From Micropterix aruncella (lineage: Eukaryota > Arthropoda > Insecta > Lepidoptera > Micropterigidae): a stretch of 64,000 bases of DNA. The translations under genes and the position numbers were made by a program. The stretch lies in contig OX155962.1 in the NCBI GenBank assembly GCA_944548615.1, positions 756,670-820,669 on the forward strand. Direction: 5' to 3'. The notes under the pieces were generated by a model. The model was not told the origin of the DNA. It made no database searches and was given only the letters and a program-made list of their open reading frames with translations. Numbering within the stretch: the stretch's first letter is position 1; every line of letters begins with the position of its first letter. Shown here piece by piece: positions 45,141-58,675 of this stretch.

Positions 45141-46054
45141 GTCAACACAACGTATCTATAATAGGACAGGCCTCTCAAGTAGCAATATTTTCGCGTCTAG
45201 CGTCAGGATTCGTCTTCAAGCGTCAGGATTATTGTACCTATAATTTCCACAGGAATAATAATAGAAATTATTTTATAATTATTTATTTTATTTTTATTAG
45301 CTAAATGTATACAGCATATTCATTTTATAAAATAATATTTTACAAATTAACAATAATATAGCCATTAATACATTTCAAATTAGCAAATAATATAAAGCAC
45401 CTATTTAAAAGATAATAATTTTATAACCTTTTTTTTTTAAGAAAAAAGGAAAAAAGGGAAAAAAAGGAAAAAGAAGCATTTCTAAATTTAAATGTATAAG
45501 TACAATAGGGGAATGGAAATGGAAGGGAGGGATTGTTATAATACTATATGTAATATACATTCATCAATGGCCATACATACGTATACTATTGACATACATA
45601 CACACATAAATACATACATTGTATATCATAAAATAATAAGTAGTGCGTATTTTATAATTATTCAAATTAATTATCGTTCCCGAGCTTTTCTTCGACTGCG
45701 TGAAGAAAAGGCTTTAAACATATTATTAGGCAGGTTTAAAATCTGATATGAAAGCGATATGGTAGGAATTAGTTTAATTCTCATTTTAAATATCTTTTTA
45801 ATACTTAGAAAATGTAATTTTTGATTTTGGAGTTTATTGACATTTAAGTTTTTAATGTGATTGTTTATTTATCGTAACAGAATTAGCATTTTGTGGATTT
45901 GGTAATTCTATTTTGAATACTGTTTATTTCTCATTTTAATTGTTAATTTATATTTTGATATCTACACTATGTAACAGTATTTTTTTCTGTTTTTTTTAAT
46001 GTGTTTTTTTTATTTCTATCTGTTTTTTTTCTAAATGTTAACCTATTATACACA
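45141..46054. other. No gene seen; AT-rich
   Basis: AT-rich, with purine runs at 45437-45475. Possibly LINE 3' UTR. Nothing coding is recognised. Confidence 0.4.
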
Positions 46055-46581
46055 TAGAGTTTATTTTTTTCTGCATATTCATTATATATATTTTAATTAA
46101 GCTAGATGATAATAACCTTTCACATTTTATTATTATCTTACCGTATTATTTATATTATGTTATTTTTTGTGCACGTGTATGTACGTATATAAGCATGTAT
46201 GTCATATATCATCATATATCTAACATACATCTATAAAACTCATAATATGGCTTCCCTATCCCGTTCTCCTTAATAAAAATTGACCTTAGATTCGTATAAT
46301 ATCGCTGTAAGTTAAGTTGTAATAGAGTTTATTTTTTTCTGCATATTCATTATATATTTTTTAATTAAGCTAGATGATAATAACCTTTCACATTTTATTA
46401 TTATCTTACCGTATTATTTATATTATGTTATTTTTTGTGCACGTGTATGTACGTATATAAGCATGTATGTCATATATCATCATATATCTAACATACATCT
46501 ATAAAACTCATAATGTGGCTTCCCTATCCCGTTCTCCTTAATAAAAATTGACCTTAGATTCGTATGATATCGCTGTAAGTT
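46055..46581. repeat. Recent tandem duplication, 268-bp unit
   Basis: 46055-46322 is repeated at 46323-46581 with only about four differences (an indel in TATATAT, ATAATATGG/ATAATGTGG, CGTATAAT/CGTATGAT, and the last nine bases of the first unit). The unit is AT-rich and non-coding. The near-identity points to a recent event, or to an assembly duplication. Confidence 0.9.
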
Positions 46582-47271
46582 TTCCGAAAAATAAATTAAT
46601 AAATAATGTATGATTGCTCATTTTTTTAGTTTTTTTTGTTTAGTATTATTAATAGTACTTAAGTAGCAAGAAATATAATTAAGTTTTGTAATTATAAATA
46701 ACGTATTGCAAGTTCTATAGCAGTGGGGGCATAATTAATTAAAATAAACCATGAACTTAGAATATTAAGTCAAATCATCCTTTAGACTATTTATTTATCA
46801 TTTACATATAGTTAAAGCATTTGTAATTATAACATTTATAATATCATAGAGATGCTTATGTGTCCGCGTTCCTAAAATATTTAAATAATGTTAAAGTCCA
46901 TTTTATAAGAAATTACAGCGAAATCATTATTTTATATTAAAGTAATTCATACAAATTAAAGACCTTATGACTGATATTTTGGGGTTTGTAATTTTATTAT
47001 TACTTTCTCTCCACGAATTTAATTCTGTTTTTAAAACGAATCAACGAGTCCAATCGAGTGGTTCCCCTACAGTAGCTTCAACACCTTTTTTAATATAAAT
47101 GTCACGCACTGACAGCTTCAACTTTAGCCGATGCTCATCACGTCTTACTTCCATATACTTCGAATACGAAGATGTGAGTGGGAGTCCAACTCGCTACTGA
47201 GCTATCTCTAAAGAGAGGCAGAGTGGACACTGGGTTATAAAACAAGAAAATGTAATTTCTCCTAACTGTTA
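46582..47271. other. No gene seen
   Basis: AT-rich, nothing recognised. Confidence 0.45.
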
Positions 47272-47948
47272 GGGAGTTAATGGGCCCTTGTTGAGTTGGC
47301 CAAGAAGTTCCATTCTGTTCAGGGTTGGTCACACTCACGGGTCAACACCTATCCGACGGCCTCCACGCATGAAGTGCGAGCCTGGGTAGGACTCTGGCCT
47401 TATGGTCAGTTTCCCCTGGGAATCAAACCTCTGGCGCTCCTGGACGGTCTGCGCACCGTGCGGCGTAAGCCAATCGACTGTGCACTCTGACTAACAGTCG
47501 GCGGAGTCTGGAAGCTGTACCGTTTCCTAAAGAGCGGTGGTGGTTGAGGACCTTACGGCGACTGCTCTTGAAATGACCATCGGCCATCCGATCCTGGGTG
47601 AACAGCCGGGCAAAGGACGCTGTGGTCCGCGATAGATTCGGTAAACACCGTTTCACCGCTTCGTAAGGGAGAGGACCGCGCAAGCGACCTCGAACTCGTA
47701 ACCAATCGAGAAACCGGAGTAATCTGGTCACAATTGGAAGTAAGGGCGTGAGTGTCGGCCCGCCAGGTAACATTCCTGGCTATCTCGCGGTTAAGGCGTT
47801 GGCCTCTTACGGGCTTGTGACGTAGCTAGACGGTGGACTGTTTCGTCCCTAAGTCTTCTACGTTCACTTCCAGGGAGATAGAACGACTAATCGTTAAAAC
47901 TTCCTGAGGTGACGGGCTCGCCCGCTGTAGTCGACAACCCAAGTTGTT
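47272..47948 (-). repeat. Family X, copy 7
   Basis: Reverse copy from GGGAGTTAATGGGCCC to GTCGACAACCCAAGTTGTTA. Modules B and A are both present and the A/B site GCACTCTGACTAACAGTC is intact. Confidence 0.8.
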
Positions 47949-47994
47949 AATATGAATCTCCAATTACAAAATATAAATAGTGTTTTTGTCAGTG

Positions 47995-48480
47995 TGCTGT
48001 TTTTACACGATTACCCGGCAAAAAAGGAGTGTAATGTGTTTATGTATGTTTTCCGTTTTCTTTATTCCACCATAACTTCTAAATGCTTAAACCAATTTAG
48101 ATGTGTTTAATATTGTTAGAATTATTATGTCACCCGGAGTGGCATAGAGTACCTTAACTGTCCAAATATCAAATAAGTAGTTGTCGAAATATCCAAATGT
48201 CCAAATGTCGATAAATTACCATAAATATATCGTGTTTACTTTCAAATGAAAGGTATATAAGTATATTCAATTGGGTATATTCCAATTGAGTATATTCAAT
48301 TGAATATATTCCGGAAATATACATGTATCTATATGAATTTCCACACATTTCCGAAATACATAAACAAATACTTAATACGAAAATCCACACATTTCCGTAA
48401 CACATAAACAAAAAACCGTAATAAAAATAATTATAACTATAATAGTTCAGTGTCTGTAACGGCAGTCATGTTTTTTATTA
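47995..48480 (+). repeat. Dispersed repeat family Y, copy
   Basis: Same order of words as 1430-1840 (GGAGTGTAATGTGTT, CCACCATAACTTCTAAA, CTTTCAAATGAAAGG), with an extra ATATTCAATTG-type repeat at 48265-48315. Confidence 0.65.
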
Positions 48481-49204
48481 TTTTTAATATATTTGTTTCT
48501 TAAATATTAAAACTCGAATTTACAAGAAAGTGAAAATTTATATAATTGGTTCTGGGAATATTAAAACGCCGTTTTGATGACACAATAAAGAAATCAAAAG
48601 TTTCATTCAAAGAAAAATGTAACTCTGGTCTTATTTGAAAATGAGTAATATTTTGTCATTATATTTGCGGCAAGATTTAGAATCTAGAAATTATATTATT
48701 GCTAAAAGTATAAAGATATAAAGAAAGCCAAAATTCATCTATGTGTCGATTATCTATTTTCAAGCATCTTCTGAGACGCATTTTTCTCTGACCAAACGTA
48801 GATCCACCCTCTCCCAGCCGGTTTCCTTTGTCTGTGACTTAGTTTTAATTTGTTTAATTTTTAATTAGCATCAGAACTTTTGTATCAAATTTGAAAGTAA
48901 TAGTATTAGGTATATTATTGTTTAGTAAAGCATTGTTTTTAAATTACCAAGCAACACGCATAAACATTATGGTTGACTGCATGAGATTACCGTAACGTGA
49001 GAGGTCCGCCATTACATACGTAAAATTTAAGTTTTACTACAATAAAGAATGTATTATTAAAAAAGACATTGAAATTACAACGCCCTAATCTTATTAGATA
49101 AAAATAGCAATCGTCAGATGTTTTGGCTGTCTTATAAAATTTTCACATAAGGATTTCACTGTTGGATATAGAATCAACAATGTCATTAACAAAAAATATA
49201 AACA
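48481..49204. other. No gene seen
   Basis: AT-rich, nothing recognised. Confidence 0.45.
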
Positions 49205-49241
49205 TTTAGTGCTCCTCATTAGAGCCCTGAGGAGCACTAGA
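49205..49241. other. Strong inverted repeat (hairpin)
   Basis: TAGTGCTCCTCA (49207-49218) pairs perfectly with TGAGGAGCACTA (49228-49239) around nine bases, with two more outer pairs. Function unknown. It may be the edge of an element; no protein-coding context. 49242-49592 beyond it is AT-rich without a gene. Confidence 0.6.
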
Positions 49242-49592
49242 TAAAGTTTTCAATATCGCGGTTCCAGTAACCCCATAGCTCACATGGGTACGGATAGTGA
49301 TTATTAAAAAACCTAGTTTAAAAAAAAAAGATTTAGCGAAAAACGAAAAACAGCCATTTTACGAAAAGAATAATAATATTAACTCTATTGAACGCTTTAC
49401 TCAAGCCACATTTTATTGTTTGTTTGTTAACATTGTTTTTAATTCTTGTTTTTTTTTTTTTTTTTGGAGGAATATTTTTAAAAATATTAGGAATGTAAAC
49501 TTTTAATCTCGCGTTTATTATTTTGTATTTTTTTTTATTGAGGCTACTAATACATCTACCAAAACATACCTTCTTACATCTACAAAAAAAAT

Positions 49593-49790
49593 ATGTACGC
49601 TCGTAGACACCTAACAGAAGCTCCGGTGAATACTGATTTTCATCATCACTATGCGAGGAATAAATCCAATCTCCACATAAACCGACAGCGACTTAGCAAA
49701 GTGCGATACAGTTTTATTCACCAAAATTTGTCCTTCTATAATAAGATTCCAGAGCAAATGAAAAGCCTTGGAGAGGACCAATTTTAAAAG
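49593..49790 (+). mobile_element. LINE, RT C-terminal remnant
   Basis: The frame ends HINRQRLSKVRYSFIHQNLS and FYNKIPEQMKSLGEDQF, the C-terminus seen in many CR1/Daphne-type LINEs (L...R....F......YN.IP..I..L....F). Five-prime truncated. Confidence 0.6.
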
Positions 49791-50811
49791 ATAATTATAC
49801 ATAATTTGGTAAGAAACCCAATTTATAGTATAAGGGAGAAATTCTGAGTTTATTTTCCATGTTGATGATTAATGAAATGCGTAAAGTTTTAAACATAATG
49901 GTATTATGATAGCTGACATTCTAATTTTCATATAATTTATTATACATCTATACATTAAAAAAAAAATACGATAGCATATTGCTGGATTGACAATAAAATA
50001 TATATTTTTGATTATTCTACATAGAATTTGCATTTATATTTTAATATATTATTCTCTCTGACTCTTAAATCACATTAGTATATTTTGATTATTTGTATGT
50101 AGGTAATATTGAATATAATATTACAGCCATGACAAAATATCATGATAGTTATGTTTTTAATAATTAAATTTTTAGCATTTAATTTTGTGACGCATCCAAG
50201 TGTAGGAATGCCTATCTACTGGAGTAGTTGATTGTATTGTATTGTAATATAATATCATGACTATGAAAAGTTTTATATTCTAAAACTTTGTTTATGATCA
50301 ATTAAATGAAAATGTTTTCGGTTAGGAATTATTGTAATAAAAAACTTGAATTTCAAAGGATGTTTTAATGTTATTGGTGATTTAAAAAAAGAAATTTTTT
50401 TCTGAAACTTAAGATTATACATTTTCCATTGTTATTGTGTATGTGTTTTTTATAGATGTTTTAATGTAATTGATAAATTATTATTTTCTCTTCCAAGTTC
50501 TGTACATTCCAGGATCAATCATTATTTAATCCTGTCTTTTTTGGTTATTTTAATTTATCTATATTTTCTAAAAAGTTATGTTGTTTCCTACCCTTCAAAT
50601 GTATATTTCAATGTTTTTAATAAAGGAAGATTTTTTACTGTTATTTTAAAAATATTATTAGTAATATTTTGTGGTTCCCATTACCTTTTATTATAATTAA
50701 TAGGTACTATTTATTATTGATGTTATGTATAGATAAGTCAGTGCAATAATGATAGCAACTAATTTAACATTGCAAACTTATAACATTACAGCTAATCTCA
50801 ATCTGATTCCA
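49791..50811. other. No gene seen; AT-rich
   Basis: Probably begins with the LINE's 3' UTR. Nothing else recognised. Confidence 0.4.
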
Positions 50812-50814
50812 TAA

Positions 50815-51665
50815 TGGTGCTCCTAAACGGGCCACAGTTTCGCTGCAATATGTGGCTGCAATACAGTTGCCGGCAACATTGCTAGCAATACCAGCCATAC
50901 TATGCTATATACGGAAATATATTTAGTATATCCTTTTTCGTATTGCCGAAGCATTTTTATGTTTTGCTGGCGTGTTGCTGGACGATCGCTTCCCAATCGA
51001 AAATACTGTGATAATGCCGGGCCAGCTTTATTCCTGTTTCGTTTTGCCCCATAAGTGCATCCCTTTCCGATGCAAGGCCCGACGCACGACATCTTCAGTT
51101 TGTATTAATTATATCATCTGATGATATATTTTTTTTGATCTATAAAATATTATCTATTCTTATTAATTTGATCTATAAATATTGTTATCTATGTTGTATA
51201 CTGTTGCGTGAAATTATTGATATAATTTATTATTGTATTGAAATGTTTATATACAATATACATCATTAATAGATACTTGTATTGTGAATTTATTATTAAC
51301 AGTGAATTCATACCGAGAAGATCTTCCGATTTGTATTAAAATCATCAAAAACATTCAGGCTTAGATATTTAAATTATCACGCTTATTGAAGTCAGGTCGA
51401 ATCCACAATGTGGTCTTTTTTTCGTTTTAAATTTGCATAGCCGCTGCGAAAGTATGATTTCGTCGGACATTTTTGCCCGATTGTGTAGCCCATTTACGAG
51501 ACAAAACTATGGGCCATACTTTTGCAGATATATTGCCGAGAATGGCCAAGACTTATATTTCCCAGCCATACGCTGCAATAAAATATTGCAGTGATAGCCG
51601 GGCTATAGTTGACAATATTGCGGCTTTATATTGCCGTAAAGGTATTACCCCTTTTAGGAGCACCA
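50815..51665. mobile_element. Harbinger-like MITE with TAA target duplication
   Basis: TGGTGCTCCTAAACGGG at the left end is mirrored by CCCTTTTAGGAGCACCA at the right. TAA lies on both sides (50812-50814, 51666-51668), the TWA target of PIF/Harbinger transposons. The 851-bp interior has GCAATATTGC-like words repeated near both ends and no transposase. Confidence 0.7.
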
Positions 51666-51668
51666 TAA

Positions 51669-53439
51669 CAGGGAATTACGAGAAATATGAGCCATAGATT
51701 ATCACTATAAATGCAACATCATTCTTCTTACTTCGGGCAACAAAGATATGTCTATTTATATCTCAAATAACAGAAATAGCGCATATTTTCGTTGAAATCA
51801 CAACGAATTATTTAATTGAACGAAGCACAGAGTGTGTCGTGAGTCGTAACTTAGGTTACTTCTCTGCTATTTCGGCTATCAGTCAATCTTGTAGGTAGGT
51901 AATTTGATTTATCATTTCATTGTGTTCGGTTGAAACGGTTGGTGGGACAAAACAATGATTCGTTTGGTAGCTGTCGCTCTTGAGTTACTCGCCTCACTTG
52001 TTGGAGACCAATCGACCAATTTATTCGCAACGTGACTACGGCTCCCATCGTGGCAGTCGCTGTCCAGACGATGCTGTCAACTACACACAAATTGGTTTAA
52101 ATTACCTATTTATGGCACCATCAATACATTTAATTCGAGAGCAAATAAATCGAGACTGATAGATAGATAGATATTTTTTTATTGCATAACTGTACATAAC
52201 AGTTACATATGGTTTAGTACAGAATGGTTCAATACAGTTTGGCTATAGGGCGTACAATTTCAATTTCATGTTTAACTATCTGAAACCCATCGAACTCGAC
52301 GATCACTTTATTGAACATAATGTTTCAAAAATAAACGGAAACATGCTTATTATTTATGTACAATTAATATTTGTTTGTATTAATTCTATTACGTTGCGGT
52401 GCATTGCTTATTTGATCTAGGACCAGGAATGTTTGTTCGTTTGTTTATACCTACTCTTTATTGTGAAAATGTCACAATGGGCGGGTTTATTGTCATATGA
52501 CAAACTCTTACAACCAACCCTACTATGACGTGTTATATGTATGTGTGCATGTAACATGTCTGTAAGCAGGGGCGACCTAACCACTATGCCATCGAATGTC
52601 TCCAAGGTCTTGGAGAAAACGGACAGGAACAATCGAAGAGCCGACGCGTACGTGGTATGACGTGACAGAAAGTAAACAAAAAGTTTCGTGCCAATTCAGC
52701 TTAAGGCAAAGTTAGACGGTTCAATGAAATTGAAGCAATACGATTGAAAGGGCAATATTGAAGAATTAAGTCGTGCTGGAAATGTTCAATGCGATTGTTC
52801 AATGGCATTGAATGATTCAATTTCAAATTTACATGGTGCAATTTAGTTGCTCATTGAACATTGAAAAACAGAATTGAACCGTGTAATATGACCTTTACTC
52901 TTGAAACTCCCAAACCCCCTCAACCGATCCCCTCCACATCCTATACCCCTTCCGCCAACTCCCCCCTAACCTGCCACTCTAACCTTCCCTCTCTCTCACT
53001 CAAATATTTTTTCGGTGTAACTTTCGGTGTACTTGTTGCTATATACTGTTTTTCCCCGATTAAAAAAAATAAATGAAATCAACAGGTGGCTCAGAATCAG
53101 GATCATCAATCCTTTATTTTTTTTAATTAAATTAATTTTCTTGGCAACACTACAACTCTCAACGCCTACAAACAGACGTGATTCTTCGCAACGATATGGC
53201 CCTTAATTCTTCTGAGTCGTGGCTGCTGGAAAAGCGGCGAAACGGTAACTTAACACATCAAGATCGAGGTGCAGCCCACCTTGGAGTCAAAGCTAGTGAT
53301 GAATCGATAAACGATTTAAGCAAACTGTTTTAATGTGGGTACCTTACGCTACATTATTCTTTAAATTGAGCAAATTAATCTGTGTTAAAAACTTCGATTC
53401 AATATGAGGATGCGCTTGCTATCTAACGGTTCCATGCAG
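51669..53439. other. No gene seen
   Basis: 52690-52880 has many TTCAAT/ATTGAA words in alternating orientation (an inverted-repeat element is possible). 52890-53050 is C/T-rich. No gene is recognised. Confidence 0.4.
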
Positions 53440-54060
53440 CTTGGGCCTGATGACATGTTTATTACCTTGGGTCGGCTCAACTCACAGTTCAGCTTCCATC
53501 CGGTAGCCTCATCGAAGAGGAACTAATCTGGAGCGGACTCTTTGAACCCCGCCGCGGCTATAAGCCCAGTCGTGGACAGGTGAGATCGGTTGTTTCAATC
53601 TGGGGATCACCTTGGGCGTTACTGGGCGGTTTGCGCATCGTGCGGCGTTTGCTAGTCGGATGTGAACCGGGGAAATCTGGAAACGTACGTAGGACCTTAT
53701 GTCAGCCACCTATGAAACGATCCGTCGGCCACGAGATCGGTCTCGTGTGATATTGATGGACAAAGACACTACGGTAGAGACCGCGCTAGCGACTGGTACT
53801 GGACTTAAGGATGGAGAGGTTCGTCCAAATCTGTTAGTAAGGCAGCGAGGTCGGTACGCTAGATCCTCTTCTCTTGTGTCTCGCGATAAGGCCTTGAACT
53901 CTTACGGGTTTGTCGGTTTAGTTTGGCAGTGGATTGTCTTCCATCCGCTCGGTCTTTCACATTTACTGCATGGGATACAGAACGACCTGATGCTGTTATA
54001 GCTCCCTGGAGTTCAGCCGGGTTCAGCCGTTGTCATTGTGATGATTAGACAACCGCAGTT
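53440..54060 (-). repeat. Family X, old diverged copy
   Basis: Landmarks of X survive in reverse orientation: GGCGGTTTGCGCATCGTGCG, then GGACCTTATG...GAAACGAT, and CTCGCGATAAGGCCTTGAAC. Overall similarity is much lower than among the other copies, so the family has a long history in this genome. Confidence 0.5.
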
Positions 54061-54304
54061 GAGGATGCTTTTAGTATTGAGTCCTTACCTATGTAATTGC
54101 TGTTTTTTCACACTGGCCACTTTGAACTTGGCTTACTTGGGTTTGTGTTGGAACTTCAAATTCAAATAAATTTTAATTAAAGGCCATGTTATTTTTTTTA
54201 GGAATCAGCTGTTTATTTGTCTTATCGTCGTTTGTTTTGCCCAAATATTTTCGTTTGTGCAACCATGGTAAAGTTGAAAATTTGCATTATTTTCAAATAT
54301 GACA

Positions 54305-54390
54305 TCTTGTGCCAGTGTCTTAAAGTTGCAGGAGTTACGGCTGGAGACTCTTGGTCACCCACTGTACTTGCCAGATCTTGCTACAATACG
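54305..54390 (+). pseudogene. Mariner-type transposase scrap
   Basis: VLKLQELRLETLGHPLYLPD followed by LAT matches the mariner core around the third catalytic aspartate (L..LGWE.L.HPPYSPDLAP.D). Only about 25 residues align; the final aspartate is not seen. Confidence 0.45.
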
Positions 54391-56714
54391 TGACGTGACA
54401 ACGTCTTATAATTCGATGGGCCGGCTGCACGCACGAAAAAACATGACTCATGCGGCGTTACCTCGCTCTGAGGCGTTCCATTTATTATATTTATTATTCA
54501 ATATAAATGCTGCCATCTACCGGTTGCGACAAGAATAATTTACTAACCTCAGTCTAAAATAGTACGAATGAAAATCACTAGATTGATTTAAATTCTTGAC
54601 ATAATTTTATATGTATTCTTGATATACGGAATGTTATTACTGAACGGACAATTTTCTTGTGGGTACAACAAAGTGCAACAAAGTAAGCAACTTTTATTAA
54701 AAAAAAAAAAGTATGAAAAGCTATCATTACGATGCGCTATCTAGCGGTTGGTGAAATGTCGCTGATATTGTTTATTTACGACGTATTACCTACCGCTAGA
54801 TAGCACAGCGTGCTCAAACGCTTCTCAAACCGTTATTTAACAGTTTGAGATTTCAAACTTTCAAATTAAAAAAAACAATAAACTTTGAGCAATAAACAAT
54901 TATACAATTATACTGCTATACAATAATACATTTACATGTTGTAGTCAAATCAGTGAGTATAAAAGCATATATTTTTGGGTGTTTGTAATAAACAATATCA
55001 GAATCTTAAATGAAACTGCTTCAAATGCAACCATTCCATCAGTATTTTCTTATGACGTTGTCACGTTCAACTATCGTCAGTAAACCGACTTTACAGACAA
55101 CCGATTTTTTTCAGAATTTAGAACCTTTAAAAGTCGGTGAAAAAGCCTTCAAAGCATTCATTGTTTCCTGTCCACGAGAGTTTTACAGCAAAGGAATTAA
55201 GTAAATCTCATTAAAATGAAAAATCTGTATATGTAATAAGGGTCAATATTCCTATTAATTAAATATATAATTTTCATACAATGTTTTTGTCCTTAAATTT
55301 TGTTTATACAACAGCAACTTCATAGGTAAGAATCAAATATCAGCTTTAATATAACGGCTTCGAACAACAATCTTTTAGATGTCATAGAATCATGTACAAG
55401 CTTGAGGCCTTTGAGATATGGATTTGTTGTCGAAGTTGATCATGGCAAGACAAATTTAGAGACGTAAAATGGAACTTCAGACTTACGAACACTGCAGGCC
55501 TAGGGTGACCTGGTCGACATCAAAAGTGCAGTTTGAAGAACCCCAACGTTTCGGCAATGTAAAGTGCTGCCAGTTGTCCGCTGTTGCCCTACGGGTAGGC
55601 AGCATTCTGCATACGATTAGTATTCTTCTGCAATCGAATCTTTCGAGGACTCATTCAATTCATTGTTATTTAGTGTGTTTAATAGTATACTTTCATATAT
55701 TTTGTACTATTTGCATCGGTTGAAACTGTTTTTAACTTGATCAGGACAGGAAATTCTTCATGCCCGTGATTCGTGTAGAGATGTGCAGTCTTTGTTTACT
55801 TTGCGAAATCGTTCAAGTTCATCGGTTCTTTATAACCAGTTCTTTGAACGGGTTCTGATTCACGTATTGGAATCATCGATATGGTTCGTTTTTTAAATAA
55901 ATCTACTGTAATAATAAATTTTTAACAAAGTGAAACGTGTAATAGAAATTATTACGATATGTTAGGGTGTCAATTCTTTTTTATTTGCGATAGGAAGAAA
56001 AACGTATTTAGGGGTTTTTAAATTTACGCGTAGGCCTGCAGTAGGCATTACAGTAGGCCTGCTCGAAGAGAAGCTTAGCTGGGTCTTCCAACATAAATTT
56101 CTCAAGACACTAAAAATAATATATCTACTATCAAGGTAAATGAAGCTACGGATTATTATCACCATACAATAAACGCACTTACCTACTTGCATGTGGGTAT
56201 ATTATATTTGGCAACTTTTAATTTCGGCAATCGTGCCAAGCTTTTAGTGGTGTATGATGGACGCGTGTCCATGGAATACAAAATGGCGAATCGCTTTATA
56301 ATGGATGCGAAAATTGATATTCAAAGGATGGCCCTGGGTTCGCTTCCCATTCGTGTCGGGTCTGCGATGCCTCTTCCTCTCAAATTTTGTTGATTGTAAT
56401 CACATTGTGACGATTGTGATATAACTGTCGGCCATTTTAAATAATATGGCGGCATCGCTAGTGGTTTTTTCTAACCCTCTTACCAGAATGTGTCGCGTTT
56501 TTGATAAATCGTGTAAAGGATTCGATATTATGATTCCATTAATTTAATAAAAGACTCGATCATACCTAGCCTATCTCCTACTTCTTAAGATTTCAATAAC
56601 TGCCATCCTAATGTACTGTATTATATGATTATTAAAACCTAACTAAGTCACTTTTGACTATGGATCGACAAGAAACGGAGACATTAATAACATATATATT
56701 AAAATAGAGCACGA
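54391..56714. other. No gene recognised; one 13-bp inverted repeat
   Basis: GCTATCTAGCGGT (54736-54748) and ACCGCTAGATAGC (54792-54804) are perfect complements. Plus frames at 55010 (64 codons, preceded by TATAAAAG at 54958), 55469 and 56187 have no known motif; I would not call them genes. Confidence 0.4.
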
Positions 56715-56723
56715 TTTGTGAGA

Positions 56724-57114
<391 letters not shown>

Positions 57115-57314
57115 NNNNNNNNNNNNNNNNNNNNNNNNNNNNNNNNNNNNNNNNNNNNNNNNNNNNNNNNNNNNNNNNNNNNNNNNNNNNNNNNNNNNNN
57201 NNNNNNNNNNNNNNNNNNNNNNNNNNNNNNNNNNNNNNNNNNNNNNNNNNNNNNNNNNNNNNNNNNNNNNNNNNNNNNNNNNNNNNNNNNNNNNNNNNNN
57301 NNNNNNNNNNNNNN
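57115..57314. other. Assembly gap, 200 N
   Basis: Exactly 200 undetermined bases, probably a placeholder rather than a measured distance. Confidence 0.98.
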
Positions 57315-58675
57315 ATGTAACATAATAATATACAAAGATAATACAGCAAGTTACGAAAACCACTCTACCTTCTTTTATATTAAGCCTACCTTAGTACAGG
57401 CGAGGCCTAGTTAGGATGGCTTTGAATTTTAAAAATACATGTAATATTATAGATAAATAACATACTATTGTATTATATCATATTATGTATAATAAATATT
57501 ACTATCCAATTACTTATACTTCAATTTTGCTCTAACCAAATAACCTTATTAACAGCTTATTTAATTATACTTTTCTTACCCTTATATTATTATTAGCTTA
57601 TTATATTTTTTTCTACTATCAACGTGTTCATGTTATTTCTGTTAATTTGTAATGCAAGCATTGCAAACTATTCATAGGATAGTAAATTTGTTTCGTTTGA
57701 ATATGTTTTTAAATTACTAGTATCATATATTTACTATCTGTAAGTTTGCTATAAAATAAAATAAAATAAACCCTGTTTTCAACTTAAAAAATCATTGATT
57801 ACACTATATCTAGAAATGATTTTTAGAGCTTTTTCTGACATTATAAAATATAATCAGCCACTAAATTGTCAAGAATAAGTTAAATGATTAATTTTGTACC
57901 TTTCGTCAGCTCCAAATATTCTTAAACCAATAAATGCCAATAGTGAAAAAAAAAAGACTTCAGAAGTGACGACCAAGATTCTTTACCTGCATGTTATATG
58001 GACGCTCCTCAGTCTTTATGCATATTTTTGATAGATCGATGATGATGATCAATTGGGTTTTAGAGCAACTTATAAGCAATCCATGGCATTTAGACCACCG
58101 CGATATGATAATATGTCAGAGTTAATTGCAGCGATTGTTATTTCAATATCATTTGGCTAAAAGTTAGAATATGGTATATATGGACGTCGTCGGCATAAAG
58201 ATGATATTGTGCATGAAAAGAATTAGAAACGGAATTGATTGATGAGCATGAAAATGACATTTTAAAAATTGTTTTTTTTTTTAATAGAATATCATTCTAA
58301 AAGCATTAAAATGTCAATTAAAGTCAATTTGAGGAATTGAATTAGCATAATATGTTATATTAAAAAAAATGTAATGGAGAATCAGAGGATACAAGGATAA
58401 AATTTTTAGACGACTTCGAAAAAAGGAGGAGGTTATTAATTCGGTTCTTTTTTAAAATGTTTGTTACCTCAGAACTCCTATGAACCGATTTGGAAAATTC
58501 TTTTTTTTAATTTGAAATGATATACTTGTCCTGTATATCAAAATCCTGTTCTGATGATGGGATCCATGAGGAATTGAAAGAACTCCTGAAATATTATCAT
58601 ATGAAGTTTAAATTTTACATGTTGGTTCAATTCCGATGACAATGCATTTTTTAAGTTAAGTATGACCTGATTCTA
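57315..58675. other. No gene seen; LINE-like tail and start of a dispersed repeat
   Basis: TGCTATAAAATAAAATAAAATAAAC at about 57748-57771 (in part quoted) looks like a LINE tail. From about 58410, ACTTCGAAAAAAGGAGGAGG opens a dispersed insect repeat that includes the tandem units at 58676. Confidence 0.4.

Noticed and set aside
54958..55204. Small host gene: TATAAAAG followed by a 64-codon frame from 55010
   Set aside because: No domain, no codon evidence and no conserved neighbour; AT-rich sequence produces such frames by chance.
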